Source: Sediminibacillus terrae
Lineage (GTDB): Bacteria > Bacillota > Bacilli > Bacillales > Amphibacillaceae
Length of the DNA: 64,000 nt
Direction: 5' to 3'
Assembly: GCF_009602435.1 (NCBI RefSeq)
Contig: NZ_VZDQ01000025.1
Span: forward strand, 186,001-250,000
Below, one piece after another: positions 11,145 through 20,683 of the stretch. The notes below the pieces were generated by a model, which searched no databases, was not told the origin of the DNA, and saw only the letters and a list, made by a program, of their open reading frames with translations. The translations under genes were made by a program, and so were the position numbers. Within the stretch, counting starts at the first letter, position 1. Each line of letters starts with the position of its first letter.

Positions 11145-11173
11145 TTGAATTGCGCGACATTTTCGGTTAAAAT
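11145..11173 (+). promoter_or_regulatory. sigma-A promoter of the pruA gene
   Basis: TTGAAT (11145-11150), a 17-bp spacer and TAAAAT (11168-11173), about 75 bases before the start codon. The leader contains a short inverted repeat GCCTGA ... TCAGGC (11187-11216), a possible control hairpin. Confidence 0.5.
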
Positions 11174-11248
11174 GGGAAATGGTTGCGCCTGACAATCTAG
11201 TAAGCATGTTCAGGCCAGAATGTTTGATAGAATAAGGAGGTCATGTTC

Positions 11249-12796
11249 ATGGTAACACCTTACAAGCACGAACCTTTTACAGACTTTTCGATTGAAGAAA
11301 ATCGCAAAGCATTGGAAGCGGAACTGAAAAAAGCTGAAGAAAATTTCGGCAAGGAGTATCCGCTGATTATTGGTGGAGAGCGTATTACTACCGAGGAAAA
11401 AATCGTTTCTTACAATCCTGCGAATAAATCGGAAGTGATTGGGTATGTGTCAAAAGCCAATCAGGACCTTGCAGAAAAAGCAATGAAAGTTGCAGATGAA
11501 ACATTTGAATGGTGGAGGAAAACCAATCCCGAAATGCGTGCTGACATTCTGTTCCGCGCTGCGGCAATTGTGCGCAGACGCAAGCACGAATTTACTGCCC
11601 ACCTCGTAAAAGAAGGCGGAAAACCATGGAAAGAGGCGGATGCCGATACGGCAGAAGCAATCGACTTCATGGAATATTATGGCCGCCAGATGCTTGATAT
11701 GAAAAATGGCGTAGAAGTGAACAGCCGTGAAATCGAAAATAACCGGCTGCACTATATCCCGCTCGGAGTGGGAATCACCATTTCTCCATGGAACTTCTTA
11801 TTCGCGATTATGGCTGGAACAACCGTAGCACCTATGGTAGCCGGCAACACTGTGTTGTTGAAGCCAGCAAGTACGACACCGATCATTGCTTACAAGCTGA
11901 TGGAAGTGCTTGAAGAAGCTGGCATGCCTGCTGGTGTTGTAAACTTCGTTCCTGGAAGCGGTTCAGAAGTGGGAGACTATTTAGTAGACCATCCGCGTAC
12001 TCGATTCATAAACTTCACCGGCTCCCGCGAAGTCGGAACCCGGATTTATGAACGCGCGGCGGTTGTACAGCCGGGGCAAAAATGGTTGAAACGATCCATT
12101 ATCGAAATGGGTGGAAAAGATACCATTATTGTCGATGACAATTCTGACCTTGAGCTTGCTGCCGATGCGATTACTTATTCCGCTTTCGGTTTCTCAGGCC
12201 AAAAATGTTCGGCTTGTTCCCGTGTAGTGGCTCATGAGGACATCTATGATGATCTTCTGGCGCGCGTAGTCGAGAAGACAAAGGAAGTGAACGTCCAAGA
12301 TCCAACACGTCATGACACGTACATGGGTCCAGTTATCGATGAGGCTGCATATAATAAGATTCTTGATTATATTGAGGTCGGCAAACAGGAAGGAAGGCTG
12401 ATGGCCGGGGGAACAGGGGATAAATCCCAAGGCTGGTTCGTCCACCCTACTGTTTTCGCTGATTTGGCGCCGGATTCCCGGATTATGCAAGAAGAAATTT
12501 TCGGTCCGGTGGTAGGCTTTACGAAAGCAAAGGATTTCGATGAAGCAATCGAAATAGCCAACAATACCGAGTATGGTTTGACCGGTGCAGTGATTACCAA
12601 CAACCGGGAGCATATCGAACAGGCTCGTGAAGATTTCCATGTTGGCAACCTTTACTTCAACCGAGGTTGTACAGCTGCAATCGTCGGTTACCATCCATTT
12701 GGAGGCTTCAATATGTCCGGAACTGATTCAAAAGCCGGTGGACCAGACTATTTGTCCCATCTGATGCAGCCGAAAACAACTTCGGAAATGCTCTAA
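11249..12796 (+). CDS. pruA: L-glutamate gamma-semialdehyde dehydrogenase (1-pyrroline-5-carboxylate dehydrogenase)
   Basis: A 515-aa aldehyde dehydrogenase, the exact length of bacillar RocA/PruA. It oxidises glutamate-gamma-semialdehyde (from proline or ornithine) to glutamate with NAD+. Visible: N-terminus [13 protein letters not shown] typical of the family, [16 protein letters not shown] (general base Glu), the [11 protein letters not shown] nucleophile motif and [13 protein letters not shown] 11249 lies 8 bases after AAGGAGG; the in-frame ATG 11243 is too close. It has its own promoter and terminator. No proline dehydrogenase gene is nearby, but a proline symporter lies 2.4 kb downstream. 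Confidence 0.93.
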   Translation: MVTPYKHEPFTDFSIEENRKALEAELKKAEENFGKEYPLIIGGERITTEEKIVSYNPANKSEVIGYVSKANQDLAEKAMKVADETFEWWRKTNPEMRADILFRAAAIVRRRKHEFTAHLVKEGGKPWKEADADTAEAIDFMEYYGRQMLDMKNGVEVNSREIENNRLHYIPLGVGITISPWNFLFAIMAGTTVAPMVAGNTVLLKPASTTPIIAYKLMEVLEEAGMPAGVVNFVPGSGSEVGDYLVDHPRTRFINFTGSREVGTRIYERAAVVQPGQKWLKRSIIEMGGKDTIIVDDNSDLELAADAITYSAFGFSGQKCSACSRVVAHEDIYDDLLARVVEKTKEVNVQDPTRHDTYMGPVIDEAAYNKILDYIEVGKQEGRLMAGGTGDKSQGWFVHPTVFADLAPDSRIMQEEIFGPVVGFTKAKDFDEAIEIANNTEYGLTGAVITNNREHIEQAREDFHVGNLYFNRGCTAAIVGYHPFGGFNMSGTDSKAGGPDYLSHLMQPKTTSEML

Positions 12797-12805
12797 AATT
12801 TTTGA

Positions 12806-12848
12806 AAAACCCAGTCCTTTTGCAATCAAAAGGGCTGGGTTTCTTTAT
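12806..12848 (+). terminator. terminator after pruA
   Basis: AAACCCAGTCCTTTT / AAAAGGGCTGGGTTT form a long stem around a short GCAATC loop, followed by a T-rich tail. Confidence 0.85.
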
Positions 12849-12928
12849 TTAGGAAAGTAGGAAAGTTATGGACCACTTAATCGCTATAAACCCCCCTCAA
12901 CTTTCCCAATATGAATTTTCATGAAATG

Positions 12929-12937
12929 TGTTATTAT
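12929..12937 (+). promoter_or_regulatory. extended -10 promoter for the RRNPP receptor gene
   Basis: TGTTATTAT fits an extended -10 element about 100 bases before the receptor start; no clear -35 is seen. The predicted transcript would begin just before the inverted repeat at 12954-13005. Confidence 0.35.
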
Positions 12938-12953
12938 GGAATTACAGGAAAAA

Positions 12954-13005
12954 CCCATATTTATAGATTAGTCCAATAGGTCTAACGGTCATCTATAAAC
13001 ATAGG
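12954..13005. promoter_or_regulatory. inverted repeat in the receptor gene leader
   Basis: CCCATATTTATAGAT (12954-12968) and ATCTATAAACATAGG (12991-13005) are complementary at 13 of 15 positions around a 22-base centre. It lies 33 bases before the receptor start codon. It could be a binding site for the receptor (autoregulation, as for PlcR/NprR) or a leader hairpin. It has no following T-run, so it is not a terminator. Confidence 0.45.
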
Positions 13006-13038
13006 TTATTTACCCTAAAGGTACGAGGTGGACAATCT

Positions 13039-14304
13039 ATGGAAATTGGCCCTTTTATCAAACTACATAGAATCAAACAAAACATGACACAGGAAGAGCT
13101 GGCAGAAGGAATTGTTTCAGAATCCTACTTATCCAAGATTGAAAATCGCCGCACAGAACCAAGTGCAGATGTCATCAACATGCTATGCACCAAACTTGGA
13201 GTCGAAGTCAAAAGTGAAGAAGACACTATGTTGAAAGAAAAGTGTCAGGAATGGTTCGATATGTTGTTCGAGGTCAACAGGAAAGAAGATATCACGAATA
13301 AGTATCAGGAACTACAAGAAATCATCGACAACAATTATTCCCATACCCAGGTTTTATTCGAAATCCATAAAATCCGTTATTACTTGATTATGGATGAAGT
13401 CAATTTAGCTCTGAAGCAGATTAATAACTTGAAAGAAATATCCAACACCTTTGACAACTACCAACTGTATTTCTGGATGAAGTTCAAGGGCAATTATAAT
13501 TCTGTCATCGAAGAATTTGGTCAGGCGATCCGCTTATACAAACTAGCCGAAGAAAAGGCCAATCAAATTGATATTTCGGATGACGAAGCAGCTGATCTCA
13601 AGTACACTATGGCAGTCACTTACAGTAAGTTACGTAATACACTGGAAGTGATCGATTATGCGAACAAAGCATTGGAAGAGTATAGTAAAAATTATAATTT
13701 TATTCGCTGTGCGCAATGCCATATTTTGCTTGGCATCTCTTATCGAAGGATTCGTATTTATGATAAGGCAATTAAAAATTATAACCTTGCACAACACCTT
13801 GCGAAGCTAAATAAAAATGATGAATTAATTCAACTTACAAACATTAATTTAGCTAATTTATATGCATCTAAAGGCGACAATGCAAATTGCATTAAATGTT
13901 ATACAGAAGTTCTAAAGAAAAAGGAATATTTAAAACGAAAAGAAATTCTTATAGCAATTACCTCTTTAATGCGAGAGTATTATGTAAATAAAAACTATAG
14001 TATGTGTAAAGAAATGGTGGATGAAGGCCATAAAGTGATGAAAGATTTGGATCGATCACGATTTAAAATCTATGATTATGAATTAAGGACTTATGACTAT
14101 GCCTTGAAAAACGAAAATCAAAAGTTTGAAGAGCTTGTTGTCGGAGAATTCATTCCCTATTTGCAGAAACAAAAAGATTATGCTTCATTAATTGTTTATA
14201 CTAACATGGTTGGGAAACATTATGAAAACCAGAGTAAATATAAATTAGCTTCAAAGTACTATAAGCTTGCTAATTTCTCGTATGAACAGTTAATAAAAAT
14301 ATAG
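13039..14304 (+). CDS. RRNPP-type quorum-sensing receptor (HTH + TPR transcriptional regulator)
   Basis: A 421-aa cytosolic regulator with RBS GAGGTGG and ATG at 13039. Residues 1-65 are an XRE-type helix-turn-helix (PFIKLHRIKQNMTQEELAEGI...SYLSKIENRRTEPSADVINMLCTKLGV). Residues about 70-420 are helical TPR-like repeats, for example EAADLKYTMAVTYSKLRNTLEVIDYANKALEEY and CQCHILL-type helices, the peptide-binding fold of Rap, NprR, PlcR and AimR. The size matches NprR (about 420 aa), not PlcR (285 aa). It is followed within 12 bases by a secreted repeat peptide gene translated from an RBS overlapping its stop. The peptide is inferred to be its ligand. AT content rises in the second half. Confidence 0.85.
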   Translation: MEIGPFIKLHRIKQNMTQEELAEGIVSESYLSKIENRRTEPSADVINMLCTKLGVEVKSEEDTMLKEKCQEWFDMLFEVNRKEDITNKYQELQEIIDNNYSHTQVLFEIHKIRYYLIMDEVNLALKQINNLKEISNTFDNYQLYFWMKFKGNYNSVIEEFGQAIRLYKLAEEKANQIDISDDEAADLKYTMAVTYSKLRNTLEVIDYANKALEEYSKNYNFIRCAQCHILLGISYRRIRIYDKAIKNYNLAQHLAKLNKNDELIQLTNINLANLYASKGDNANCIKCYTEVLKKKEYLKRKEILIAITSLMREYYVNKNYSMCKEMVDEGHKVMKDLDRSRFKIYDYELRTYDYALKNENQKFEELVVGEFIPYLQKQKDYASLIVYTNMVGKHYENQSKYKLASKYYKLANFSYEQLIKI

Positions 14305-14316
14305 GAGGGGTTTAAT

Positions 14317-14616
14317 TTGAAGAAGAACCTAGTAAAGTTAGTTTTAGGGGTACTGTTATTAAGTGGAATCTATATGGTTGGAGAGAACTATAATAGTTTA
14401 GCAAAGGATGCGGAACCGAGTATCTTTTCTTTTGAGTTATCCAAAGATGCAGAACCAAGCATCTTCTCTTTTGACCTATCAAAGGATGCAGAACCGAGTA
14501 TTTTCTCCTTTAAATTAGCCAAAGACGCAGAGCCGAGCATCTTTTCTTTTGAGTTATCCAAAGATGCAGAACCGAGTATTTTTCGTTATAAGGATGCAGA
14601 ACCAAGTATCTTTTAA
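14317..14616 (+). CDS. multi-copy signalling pro-peptide with six KDAEPSIF units
   Basis: A 99-aa protein starting at TTG 14317 behind AGGAGGGG that overlaps the receptor stop, so the pair is translationally close. Residues 1-29 are a Sec signal (MKKN, then a hydrophobic core VKLVLGVLLLSGIYMVG, ending SLA before K30). The rest is six copies of KDAEPSIF at residues 30-37, 43-50, 56-63, 69-76, 82-89 and 92-99. Linkers SFELS, SFDLS, SFKLA, SFELS and RY vary. The last copy is the exact C-terminus. All six units are identical in protein but differ in codons. It is expected to be exported, cut, re-imported by an oligopeptide permease and bound by the upstream receptor (inference from PapR/NprX/AimP). 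Confidence 0.85.
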   Translation: MKKNLVKLVLGVLLLSGIYMVGENYNSLAKDAEPSIFSFELSKDAEPSIFSFDLSKDAEPSIFSFKLAKDAEPSIFSFELSKDAEPSIFRYKDAEPSIF

Positions 14617-14687
14617 GTAATCACTATTTTATTAATAAAGCAATTTTATATTGCTTTAATTATACTACTACCTACTAAACCTTACTT

Positions 14688-14730
14688 GCCCGGGATAGCG
14701 TTTTATAAACGCTGTTCCGGGTCTTTTTTT
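14688..14730 (+). terminator. terminator of the quorum-sensing operon
   Basis: CCCGGGATAGCGTTT and AAACGCTGTTCCGGG form a 15-bp stem (with wobble/mismatch) around TATA, followed by TCTTTTTTT. Confidence 0.85.
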
Positions 14731-15070
14731 ATAATGATTGGTCATTGGAGGTGTGAAGCAGGGTTAGGGGAAGTGTTTTGAAATACGATACCAGAAGAAA
14801 AGGACAGTTCGAACTGGATGCAGTAAAGAATGTTCATTTAATTTTATTAATTTTGGTGAATAGATATTATCCTAATCGCAAAATATAAACGAAAATCGGC
14901 AAAAAAATGCATATTTATTAATCGAAATGGAGTTTCGATAAATTTTACAATGTTCTGAAAAATGATGTATGTTATAGTTAAGAGGTTGTGTCTGTATTTT
15001 CGCTTTTACCCTTGTCTCAATGATAAAAACGAAAATGCATACATAATGTATAAAAAAAGGAGGAGAAACC
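14731..15070 (+). other. intergenic region upstream of the symporter genes
   Basis: No gene is recognised in these 340 bases. It is AT-rich and holds a perfect 7-bp inverted repeat ATCGAAA-TGGAG-TTTCGAT at 14921-14939, a plausible operator for the symporter operon. Several AT-rich -10-like sequences (for example TATAGT near 14976) occur, but none has a convincing -35. Confidence 0.4.
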
Positions 15071-15178
15071 ATGGAAGACTTTGCACTGACTGGCGCCACC
15101 TGGTTTTGGTTATTTGTACCGATGCCAATTTTGATCATTTTATCAATTATCACGTTATTTACTGAGAGGAGAGAATAG
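15071..15178 (+). CDS. 35-aa membrane protein, likely small accessory subunit of the symporter
   Basis: ATG 15071 follows AAAAAAGGAGGAGAAACC, a strong RBS. The 35 residues start MEDFALTGATWFWLFVP, followed by one hydrophobic segment (residues about 11-28) and a charged TERRE end. The stop lies 6 bases before the symporter start. Small single-span proteins of this kind, sitting directly upstream of sodium/solute symporter genes, are known as symporter small accessory proteins. The link here rests on position and shape. Its role in transport, assembly or stability is not defined. Confidence 0.7.
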   Translation: MEDFALTGATWFWLFVPMPILIILSIITLFTERRE

Positions 15179-15184
15179 GAAGAC

Positions 15185-16699
15185 ATGGGAACAGCTACGT
15201 TAGTAACTTTTATTGTATACCTGATCGGTATGCTGTTAATCGGAGTCATTTCATATCGTTTAACGAATGATTTATCAGATTACGTACTTGGAGGCAGAAG
15301 GCTTGGGCCTGGAGTAGCCGCATTGAGTGCCGGTGCTTCGGACATGAGTAGTTGGTTGTTATTAGGTTTGCCGGGAGCCATTTATGCTACAGGGCTTGCT
15401 GAAGGCTGGATGGCAGTTGGACTGGCAATCGGTGCCTATTTGAACTGGCAGTTTGTCGCCAAGCGTTTACGCGTTTACACCGAAGTATCCAACAATTCCA
15501 TCACGATTCCGGATTTCCTGGAAAATCGTTTCCGCGATTCATCCCACATTTTGCGTGTGATTTCAGCAATTGTTATTTTAGTTTTCTTCACTTTTTACAC
15601 ATCATCCGGTATGGTAGGAGGCGCGAAGCTGTTTGAAGCATCGTTTGGACTATCCTACAATCAAGCACTGTGGATCGGTGCAGTCGTCATTGTGTCTTAT
15701 ACATTCCTTGGCGGATTCCTGGCAGTAAGCTGGACCGACTTTATACAAGGGATTTTAATGTTCCTGGCCCTGATAGTCGTGCCGATTCGTGCCATCTTCG
15801 TCATTGGTGGCTGGGATGCTACAATCGATGCTGTCGGCCAAATCGAACCGAGCCACTTGAATATGGTAGCTGGTGTAGGAATCATCTCCATCCTTTCTTC
15901 GTTTGCATGGGGACTTGGTTACTTCGGCCAGCCGCACATCATTACCCGTTTTATGGCGCTTCGTTCACCGAAGGATGTACCGATGGCCAAGTTTATCGGT
16001 ACCACGTGGATGATTCTAGGTTTATATGGAGCAGTGTTCACTGGTCTTGCCGGATTAGCGTTTATCAACACACAGGATGTTGGGATGCTGTCGCAATTCG
16101 GCATTGAAGTGACCAGTGAAAATGGCGTGCAGATGCTGGCTGACTCGGAAAAAATATTCATTGCATTCTCGCAAATCTTGTTCGATCCGATTATCGCCGG
16201 TATTCTGTTGGCGGCAATTCTTTCTGCAATCATGAGTACGATTGATTCACAATTGCTTGTTTCTTCTTCAGCAGTGGCAGAGGACTTTTACAAAGCGATT
16301 CTGCGCAAGAATGCCAGCGAGCGTGAACTGGTATGGGTTGGCCGGGCTGCAGTTATTGCGATTGCCTTGATTGCCACATTTGTTGCTTCCAATCCGGATA
16401 GTTCTGTACTGGAACTGGTTAGTTATGCTTGGGCTGGATTCGGTGCAGCATTCGGTCCGATTATCCTGCTTTCCTTGTTCTGGAAAGGAATCACCAGAAA
16501 CGGTGCCCTTGCCGGCATTATCGTCGGTGCGATTACCGTGGTCATCTGGGGAGACTTCTTAGAGGGCGGCATTTTCGACTTATATGAAATCGTCCCTGGC
16601 TTCTTGCTCAACCTGATTGTATCGGTACTGGTCAGTATGGCCGGTAAACCGCATCCAGAGGCAGAAGCAGAATTCGATGAAGCAAAATCTCACTATTAA
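15185..16699 (+). CDS. putP: sodium/proline symporter PutP (OpuE position)
   Basis: A 504-aa membrane protein of the SSS family with about 13 spans. It has the PutP signature LSAGASDMSSWLLLGLPGAIYATGL at residues about 43-67, the sodium-site region ILSAIMSTIDSQLLVSSSAVAEDFY around residue 340-365, and LGGRRLGPG near the N-terminus. It imports proline with sodium. In B. subtilis the gene at this place (just before gatC) is opuE, the osmoprotective proline importer, so an osmotic role is as likely as a catabolic one. It is co-transcribed with the 35-aa gene upstream. Confidence 0.9.
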   Translation: MGTATLVTFIVYLIGMLLIGVISYRLTNDLSDYVLGGRRLGPGVAALSAGASDMSSWLLLGLPGAIYATGLAEGWMAVGLAIGAYLNWQFVAKRLRVYTEVSNNSITIPDFLENRFRDSSHILRVISAIVILVFFTFYTSSGMVGGAKLFEASFGLSYNQALWIGAVVIVSYTFLGGFLAVSWTDFIQGILMFLALIVVPIRAIFVIGGWDATIDAVGQIEPSHLNMVAGVGIISILSSFAWGLGYFGQPHIITRFMALRSPKDVPMAKFIGTTWMILGLYGAVFTGLAGLAFINTQDVGMLSQFGIEVTSENGVQMLADSEKIFIAFSQILFDPIIAGILLAAILSAIMSTIDSQLLVSSSAVAEDFYKAILRKNASERELVWVGRAAVIAIALIATFVASNPDSSVLELVSYAWAGFGAAFGPIILLSLFWKGITRNGALAGIIVGAITVVIWGDFLEGGIFDLYEIVPGFLLNLIVSVLVSMAGKPHPEAEAEFDEAKSHY

Positions 16700-16707
16700 T
16701 AAAAGCG

Positions 16708-16741
16708 AAGGAGTCCTTCCATTGGGAAGGGCTCCTTTTCC
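16708..16741 (+). terminator. terminator after putP
   Basis: AAGGAGTCCTTCC and GGAAGGGCTCCTT pair around ATTG, followed by TTTTCC. Confidence 0.75.
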
Positions 16742-17222
16742 ATTTGTCAGGAAGTTGGCCTTTCGGTGCAAAGGAGCTTTGCTTATGCTTTTTCTTTGGA
16801 AAGGATTGGGACCATTCCATTTCAGCAAGCTGCTCAAACATGGTAAAATAGCAAGTGGCGGCTGTTGTACAAGTTGCCAATGTTCCGGTATTTTTGCTAT
16901 TATCATAAATATTGCTTCTATTCGTGACAGGTAGCTTATCCAACCGAGAAACAACGGAGAACCTTTTTTATTGTAAAGGAAATGATAAATTTAATTGTCT
17001 ATGGAAAATGATTGGCTGAAACAGCCAAGTCCAGCTCCAGCGCCTTAAGCCCACCCTCTGTGTGGCAAAATGTCCCCACGTCATGGCTGTTAAGCTTGTC
17101 GGAGGCCGCAGGATTTGGGTCATGCAGGCGTTGCCACAGGACGTGGCGGATTTAGCCTGTATTCCTTATACAGGCGCTTGAGCTCTTGTCCTAGACGAAT
17201 AAAACAAGCGGAGGTGACTGAG
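16742..17222. other. long intergenic region before gatC
   Basis: About 480 bases without a recognisable gene. The first half is an AT-rich stretch with no clear ORF. The second half (17027-17192) is a repeat-like element described separately. The gatC RBS GGAGGTG lies at about 17209-17215. Confidence 0.5.
17027..17192. repeat. intergenic repeat element resembling Bacillaceae bcr-type repeats
   Basis: It begins AAGTCCAGCTCCAGCGCCT and ends AGGCGCTTGAGCTCTTGTCC, with the ends imperfect inverted repeats of each other, and contains GCTTGTCGGAGGCCGCAGG. The phrase TCCAGCTCCAGCGCC...CGCTTGTCGG is familiar from dispersed intergenic repeats in Bacillus/Oceanobacillus-type genomes. No second copy is seen in this window, so repeat status rests on recall of that phrase and the terminal symmetry. 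Confidence 0.45.
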
Positions 17223-17513
17223 ATGTCCAACATCTCGAAGGAACAGGTAAGGCATGTGGCCCATCTGGCCCGGCTGGCGATCAGCGAGGAAGAAGTCGAA
17301 AAAATGACGAAACAATTGGATGATATTATCCATTATGCTGAAAGTCTGAATGAATTGAATACGGATGATGTAGAACCGACAACCCATGTATTGGATTTGA
17401 AAAATGTAATGCGCAAGGACGAGCCTGGAAAGTGGATCGAGAAAGAAGATGCATTGAAGAATGCACCGGACAAACAGGATGGGCAATTCCGTGTCCCATC
17501 AATACTTGAATAG
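17223..17513 (+). CDS. gatC: aspartyl/glutamyl-tRNA amidotransferase subunit C
   Basis: A 96-aa protein, the usual GatC length, starting at ATG 17223 after GGAGGTG. The sequence [48 protein letters not shown] is the classical GatC signature. It wraps around GatA and stabilises the GatCAB complex, which converts Glu-tRNA(Gln) and Asp-tRNA(Asn) to the amidated forms. GatA starts 15 bases later. Confidence 0.96.
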   Translation: MSNISKEQVRHVAHLARLAISEEEVEKMTKQLDDIIHYAESLNELNTDDVEPTTHVLDLKNVMRKDEPGKWIEKEDALKNAPDKQDGQFRVPSILE

Positions 17514-17528
17514 GGAGGTTTACAAAGC

Positions 17529-18998
17529 ATGTCGCTTTTTGATTATACGCTAAAACAGTTACAGGACAAGCTACATAACAAGGAAATCACCGTCAGTGAT
17601 TTGGTTGCGGAATCATATAATCGAATCAACGCTGTCGATGATCAGGTCAAAGCATTTTTGACGCTTGATGAAGAAAAGGCAAAAGCCAGGGCGGAAGAGC
17701 TCGATAAGCAGGATGGAGATGCCCGTTCCTTGTTATACGGGCTGCCGATCGGCATTAAAGACAACATTGTGACCAAAGGTCTGCGCACGACTTGTGCCAG
17801 CCAATTCCTCGATAATTTTACCGATCCGTTATACGACGCTACAGTAGTCGAGAAACTGCAGAAAGAGAATACCGTCACCATCGGAAAATTGAATATGGAC
17901 GAATTTGCCATGGGATCATCCAACGAAAACTCGAGCTATTCCGCCACACGCAATCCGTGGAATACTGATTATGTGCCGGGGGGTTCGAGCGGCGGGTCCG
18001 CAGCAGCCGTTGCAGCGAAAGAAGTATTTTTCTCCCTTGGTTCCGATACAGGGGGTTCGATTCGTCAACCGGCAGCCTTTTGTGGTGTGGTCGGATCGAA
18101 ACCGACTTATGGACTCGTATCCCGGTTTGGTTTAGTGGCTTTCGCTTCATCCCTGGATCAAATCGGTCCGATTACACGGACGGTGGAAGACAACGCCCAT
18201 CTGTTGCAGGCTATTGTCGGGCATGACCCGATGGATGCCACTTCCGCTGATATCGAGATTCCGGATTATACGGAAACTCTCGACCAGGGAGTCAAAGGAT
18301 TGAAAATAGCTGTCCCTTCTGAATACTTAAGCGAAGGGGTCAATCCGGAAGTAAAGCAAGCAGTTCTCGAGGCTTTGAAGGTATATGAAGATTTAGGTGC
18401 CACATGGGAAGAAGTCTCCCTTCCGCACTCACGCTATGCAGTAGCCGCATACTACCTTTTGTCATCTTCTGAAGCGTCTGCCAACCTGGCCCGCTTTGAC
18501 GGTGTTCGTTACGGTGTCCGTTCCCAACAGGCAGATAACATGATGGACATGTTCAAGCGTTCCCGCAGTGAAGGCTTCGGCGATGAAGTGAAGCGCCGGA
18601 TCATGCTTGGAACTTTTGCATTGAGCTCTGGCTACTATGATGCTTACTACAAAAAGGCACAGAAAGTCCGTACGCTGATAAAAAATGATTTTGAAAAAGT
18701 GTTCGAGGATTATGATGTGATAGTCGGACCGACGACGCCTACCCCTGCTTTCAAAGTGGGAGAAATCATCGATGATCCACTAACCATGTACACGAACGAT
18801 ATTTTGACCATTCCTGTCAACCTTGCCGGAGTTCCGGGCATGTCCGTACCGTGCGGATTCTCCAGTGATGGCCTGCCGATCGGACTGCAAATTATCGGCA
18901 AGCACTTTGACGAAGCTACCATGCTGCGGACCGCATATGCATTCGAGCAGGCAACCGACCACCATAAAAAACAGCCTGAATTGGGAGGTGCCAACTAA
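17529..18998 (+). CDS. gatA: glutamyl-tRNA(Gln) amidotransferase subunit A
   Basis: A 489-aa amidase-signature enzyme that releases ammonia from glutamine for transamidation of misacylated tRNA. The Ser-cisSer-Lys triad region is visible: [14 protein letters not shown] (Lys near residue 79), [13 protein letters not shown] and [13 protein letters not shown] (nucleophile Ser near residue 178). Full length for GatA. The RBS GGGAGG precedes ATG 17529. Its stop overlaps the gatB start. Confidence 0.97.
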   Translation: MSLFDYTLKQLQDKLHNKEITVSDLVAESYNRINAVDDQVKAFLTLDEEKAKARAEELDKQDGDARSLLYGLPIGIKDNIVTKGLRTTCASQFLDNFTDPLYDATVVEKLQKENTVTIGKLNMDEFAMGSSNENSSYSATRNPWNTDYVPGGSSGGSAAAVAAKEVFFSLGSDTGGSIRQPAAFCGVVGSKPTYGLVSRFGLVAFASSLDQIGPITRTVEDNAHLLQAIVGHDPMDATSADIEIPDYTETLDQGVKGLKIAVPSEYLSEGVNPEVKQAVLEALKVYEDLGATWEEVSLPHSRYAVAAYYLLSSSEASANLARFDGVRYGVRSQQADNMMDMFKRSRSEGFGDEVKRRIMLGTFALSSGYYDAYYKKAQKVRTLIKNDFEKVFEDYDVIVGPTTPTPAFKVGEIIDDPLTMYTNDILTIPVNLAGVPGMSVPCGFSSDGLPIGLQIIGKHFDEATMLRTAYAFEQATDHHKKQPELGGAN

Positions 18999-20428
18999 TG
19001 AATTTTGAAACGATCATCGGCTTGGAAGTCCATGTCGAGTTGAAAACAGATTCCAAAATATTCAGCCCGAGCTTCAATCATTTCGGTGCTGATCCGAACA
19101 GCAATGTCAATCCGATTGATTTAGGGTATCCAGGGGTATTGCCGGTCCTCAATGAGGAGGCAGTGAACTTCGCGATGAAAGCGGCGATGGCCCTGAACTG
19201 TGAAATTGCCACCGACACTAAATTCGACCGGAAAAACTATTTCTATCCGGATAATCCGAAAGCTTATCAAATCTCCCAGTTCGATCAGCCGATCGGCGAA
19301 CATGGCTGGATCGAGATCGAAGTGGACGGTCAGAAGAAAAAAATCGGCATTACCCGGCTACACCTGGAGGAAGATGCCGGTAAGCTCACACACAGTGACG
19401 ACGGTTACTCACTGGTCGACTACAATCGCCAGGGTACTCCATTGATCGAAATCGTCTCTGAACCGGATTTGCGTTCGCCGGAAGAGGCGTATGCTTATTT
19501 GGAAAAGCTGAAAAACATCATTCAATATACCGGTGTTTCCGACTGTAAAATGGAAGAAGGCTCGTTGCGCTGTGACGCCAACTTATCCATCCGTCCTATC
19601 GGTCAGGAAGAATTCGGGACAAAGACCGAATTGAAAAATTTGAACTCCTTCTCCTTTGTCCAAAAAGGGTTGGAATTTGAAGAAAAACGCCAGCAAAAAG
19701 TGTTGCTTTCCGGCGGAGAAATTTTGCAGGAAACAAGGCGCTACGATGAACAGTCAAAAGAAACCATTTTAATGCGGGTAAAGGAAGGTTCGGATGATTA
19801 TCGTTACTTCCCAGAGCCTGACTTGGTACCACTTTATATCGACGAGGCTTGGAAAGAGCGCGTCCGTGCAGAGATACCCGAATTGCCGGATGCACGGAAA
19901 CAGCGGTATATTCATGAACTCGAGCTCCCTCCATATGATGCCATGGTTTTGACCGGCACCAAGGAAATGTCCGATTTCTTTGAAGAAACCATTCAACAAG
20001 GGGCGGACATGAAGCAGGCTTCCAACTGGCTGATGGGAGAAGTATCAGCCTATATGAACAAGAAACAGGTGGAACTGCATGATTTAGCGCTGACACCGGA
20101 AGGACTTGCGAAAATGATCAAGCTGATCGAGGATGGAACGATTTCTTCAAAAATCGCCAAAAAAGTCTTTGCCGAGTTGGTTGAAAAAGGCGGCGATCCT
20201 GAGCAAATCGTCAAAGACAAAGGGCTGGTACAAATATCTGATGAAGGCCAGCTGAAAGAAATCGTCACCGGCATACTCGATGAAAATGAGCAGTCGATCA
20301 TCGATTTTAAGAACGGAAAAGACCGGGCGCTCGGATTCCTGGTCGGCCAGGTGATGAAAGCCACCAAAGGCCAGGCAAACCCTCCAATGGTCAACAAGAT
20401 TTTGAAAGAAGAAATGGATAAGCGCTAG
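18998..20428 (+). CDS. gatB: aspartyl/glutamyl-tRNA amidotransferase subunit B
   Basis: A 476-aa kinase/tRNA-binding subunit. The N-terminus [22 protein letters not shown] and the motifs [21 protein letters not shown] and [12 protein letters not shown] are diagnostic. The C-terminal YqeY-like tail domain ends with [31 protein letters not shown] 18998 overlaps the last base of the gatA stop (TAATG), giving coupled translation. Last gene of gatCAB. Confidence 0.97.
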   Translation: MNFETIIGLEVHVELKTDSKIFSPSFNHFGADPNSNVNPIDLGYPGVLPVLNEEAVNFAMKAAMALNCEIATDTKFDRKNYFYPDNPKAYQISQFDQPIGEHGWIEIEVDGQKKKIGITRLHLEEDAGKLTHSDDGYSLVDYNRQGTPLIEIVSEPDLRSPEEAYAYLEKLKNIIQYTGVSDCKMEEGSLRCDANLSIRPIGQEEFGTKTELKNLNSFSFVQKGLEFEEKRQQKVLLSGGEILQETRRYDEQSKETILMRVKEGSDDYRYFPEPDLVPLYIDEAWKERVRAEIPELPDARKQRYIHELELPPYDAMVLTGTKEMSDFFEETIQQGADMKQASNWLMGEVSAYMNKKQVELHDLALTPEGLAKMIKLIEDGTISSKIAKKVFAELVEKGGDPEQIVKDKGLVQISDEGQLKEIVTGILDENEQSIIDFKNGKDRALGFLVGQVMKATKGQANPPMVNKILKEEMDKR

Positions 20429-20432
20429 CACG

Positions 20433-20475
20433 AAAAAAGGGGGATGGCTTCTAATGGGAGCCACCCTTTTTTCTT
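20433..20475 (+). terminator. terminator after gatCAB
   Basis: AAAAAAGGG..ATGGCT and AGCCACCCTTTTTT form a stem around TCTAATGGG and run into TTTTTTCTTTT. Confidence 0.8.
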
Positions 20476-20683
20476 TTATCGATTGGAAAGCAGGCGTTCC
20501 AAGCCTTCAGACAGGATGTGTCTTTATTCCTTCACCGAATGATGGAAAAAAACTTTTCAAACCGACGGAAAAGGGCTATGATGGAAGATGGACTAGCAAA
20601 AGTGCTTGTCTTTGTTTTTTTTCAGTAAGGCACTGACATAGTTACAGCTGCCTGCAATGATAGATGGAACAGGGGGAGACCTT

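Noticed and set aside
10429-11160. Minus-strand ORF over camS
   Set aside because: Shadow of the lipoprotein gene; no RBS or motif.
14404-14616. Tandem 39-base repeats considered as a CRISPR array or simple satellite
   Set aside because: They lie in frame in a signal-peptide protein, with synonymous differences that keep the peptide identical, so they are coding repeats.
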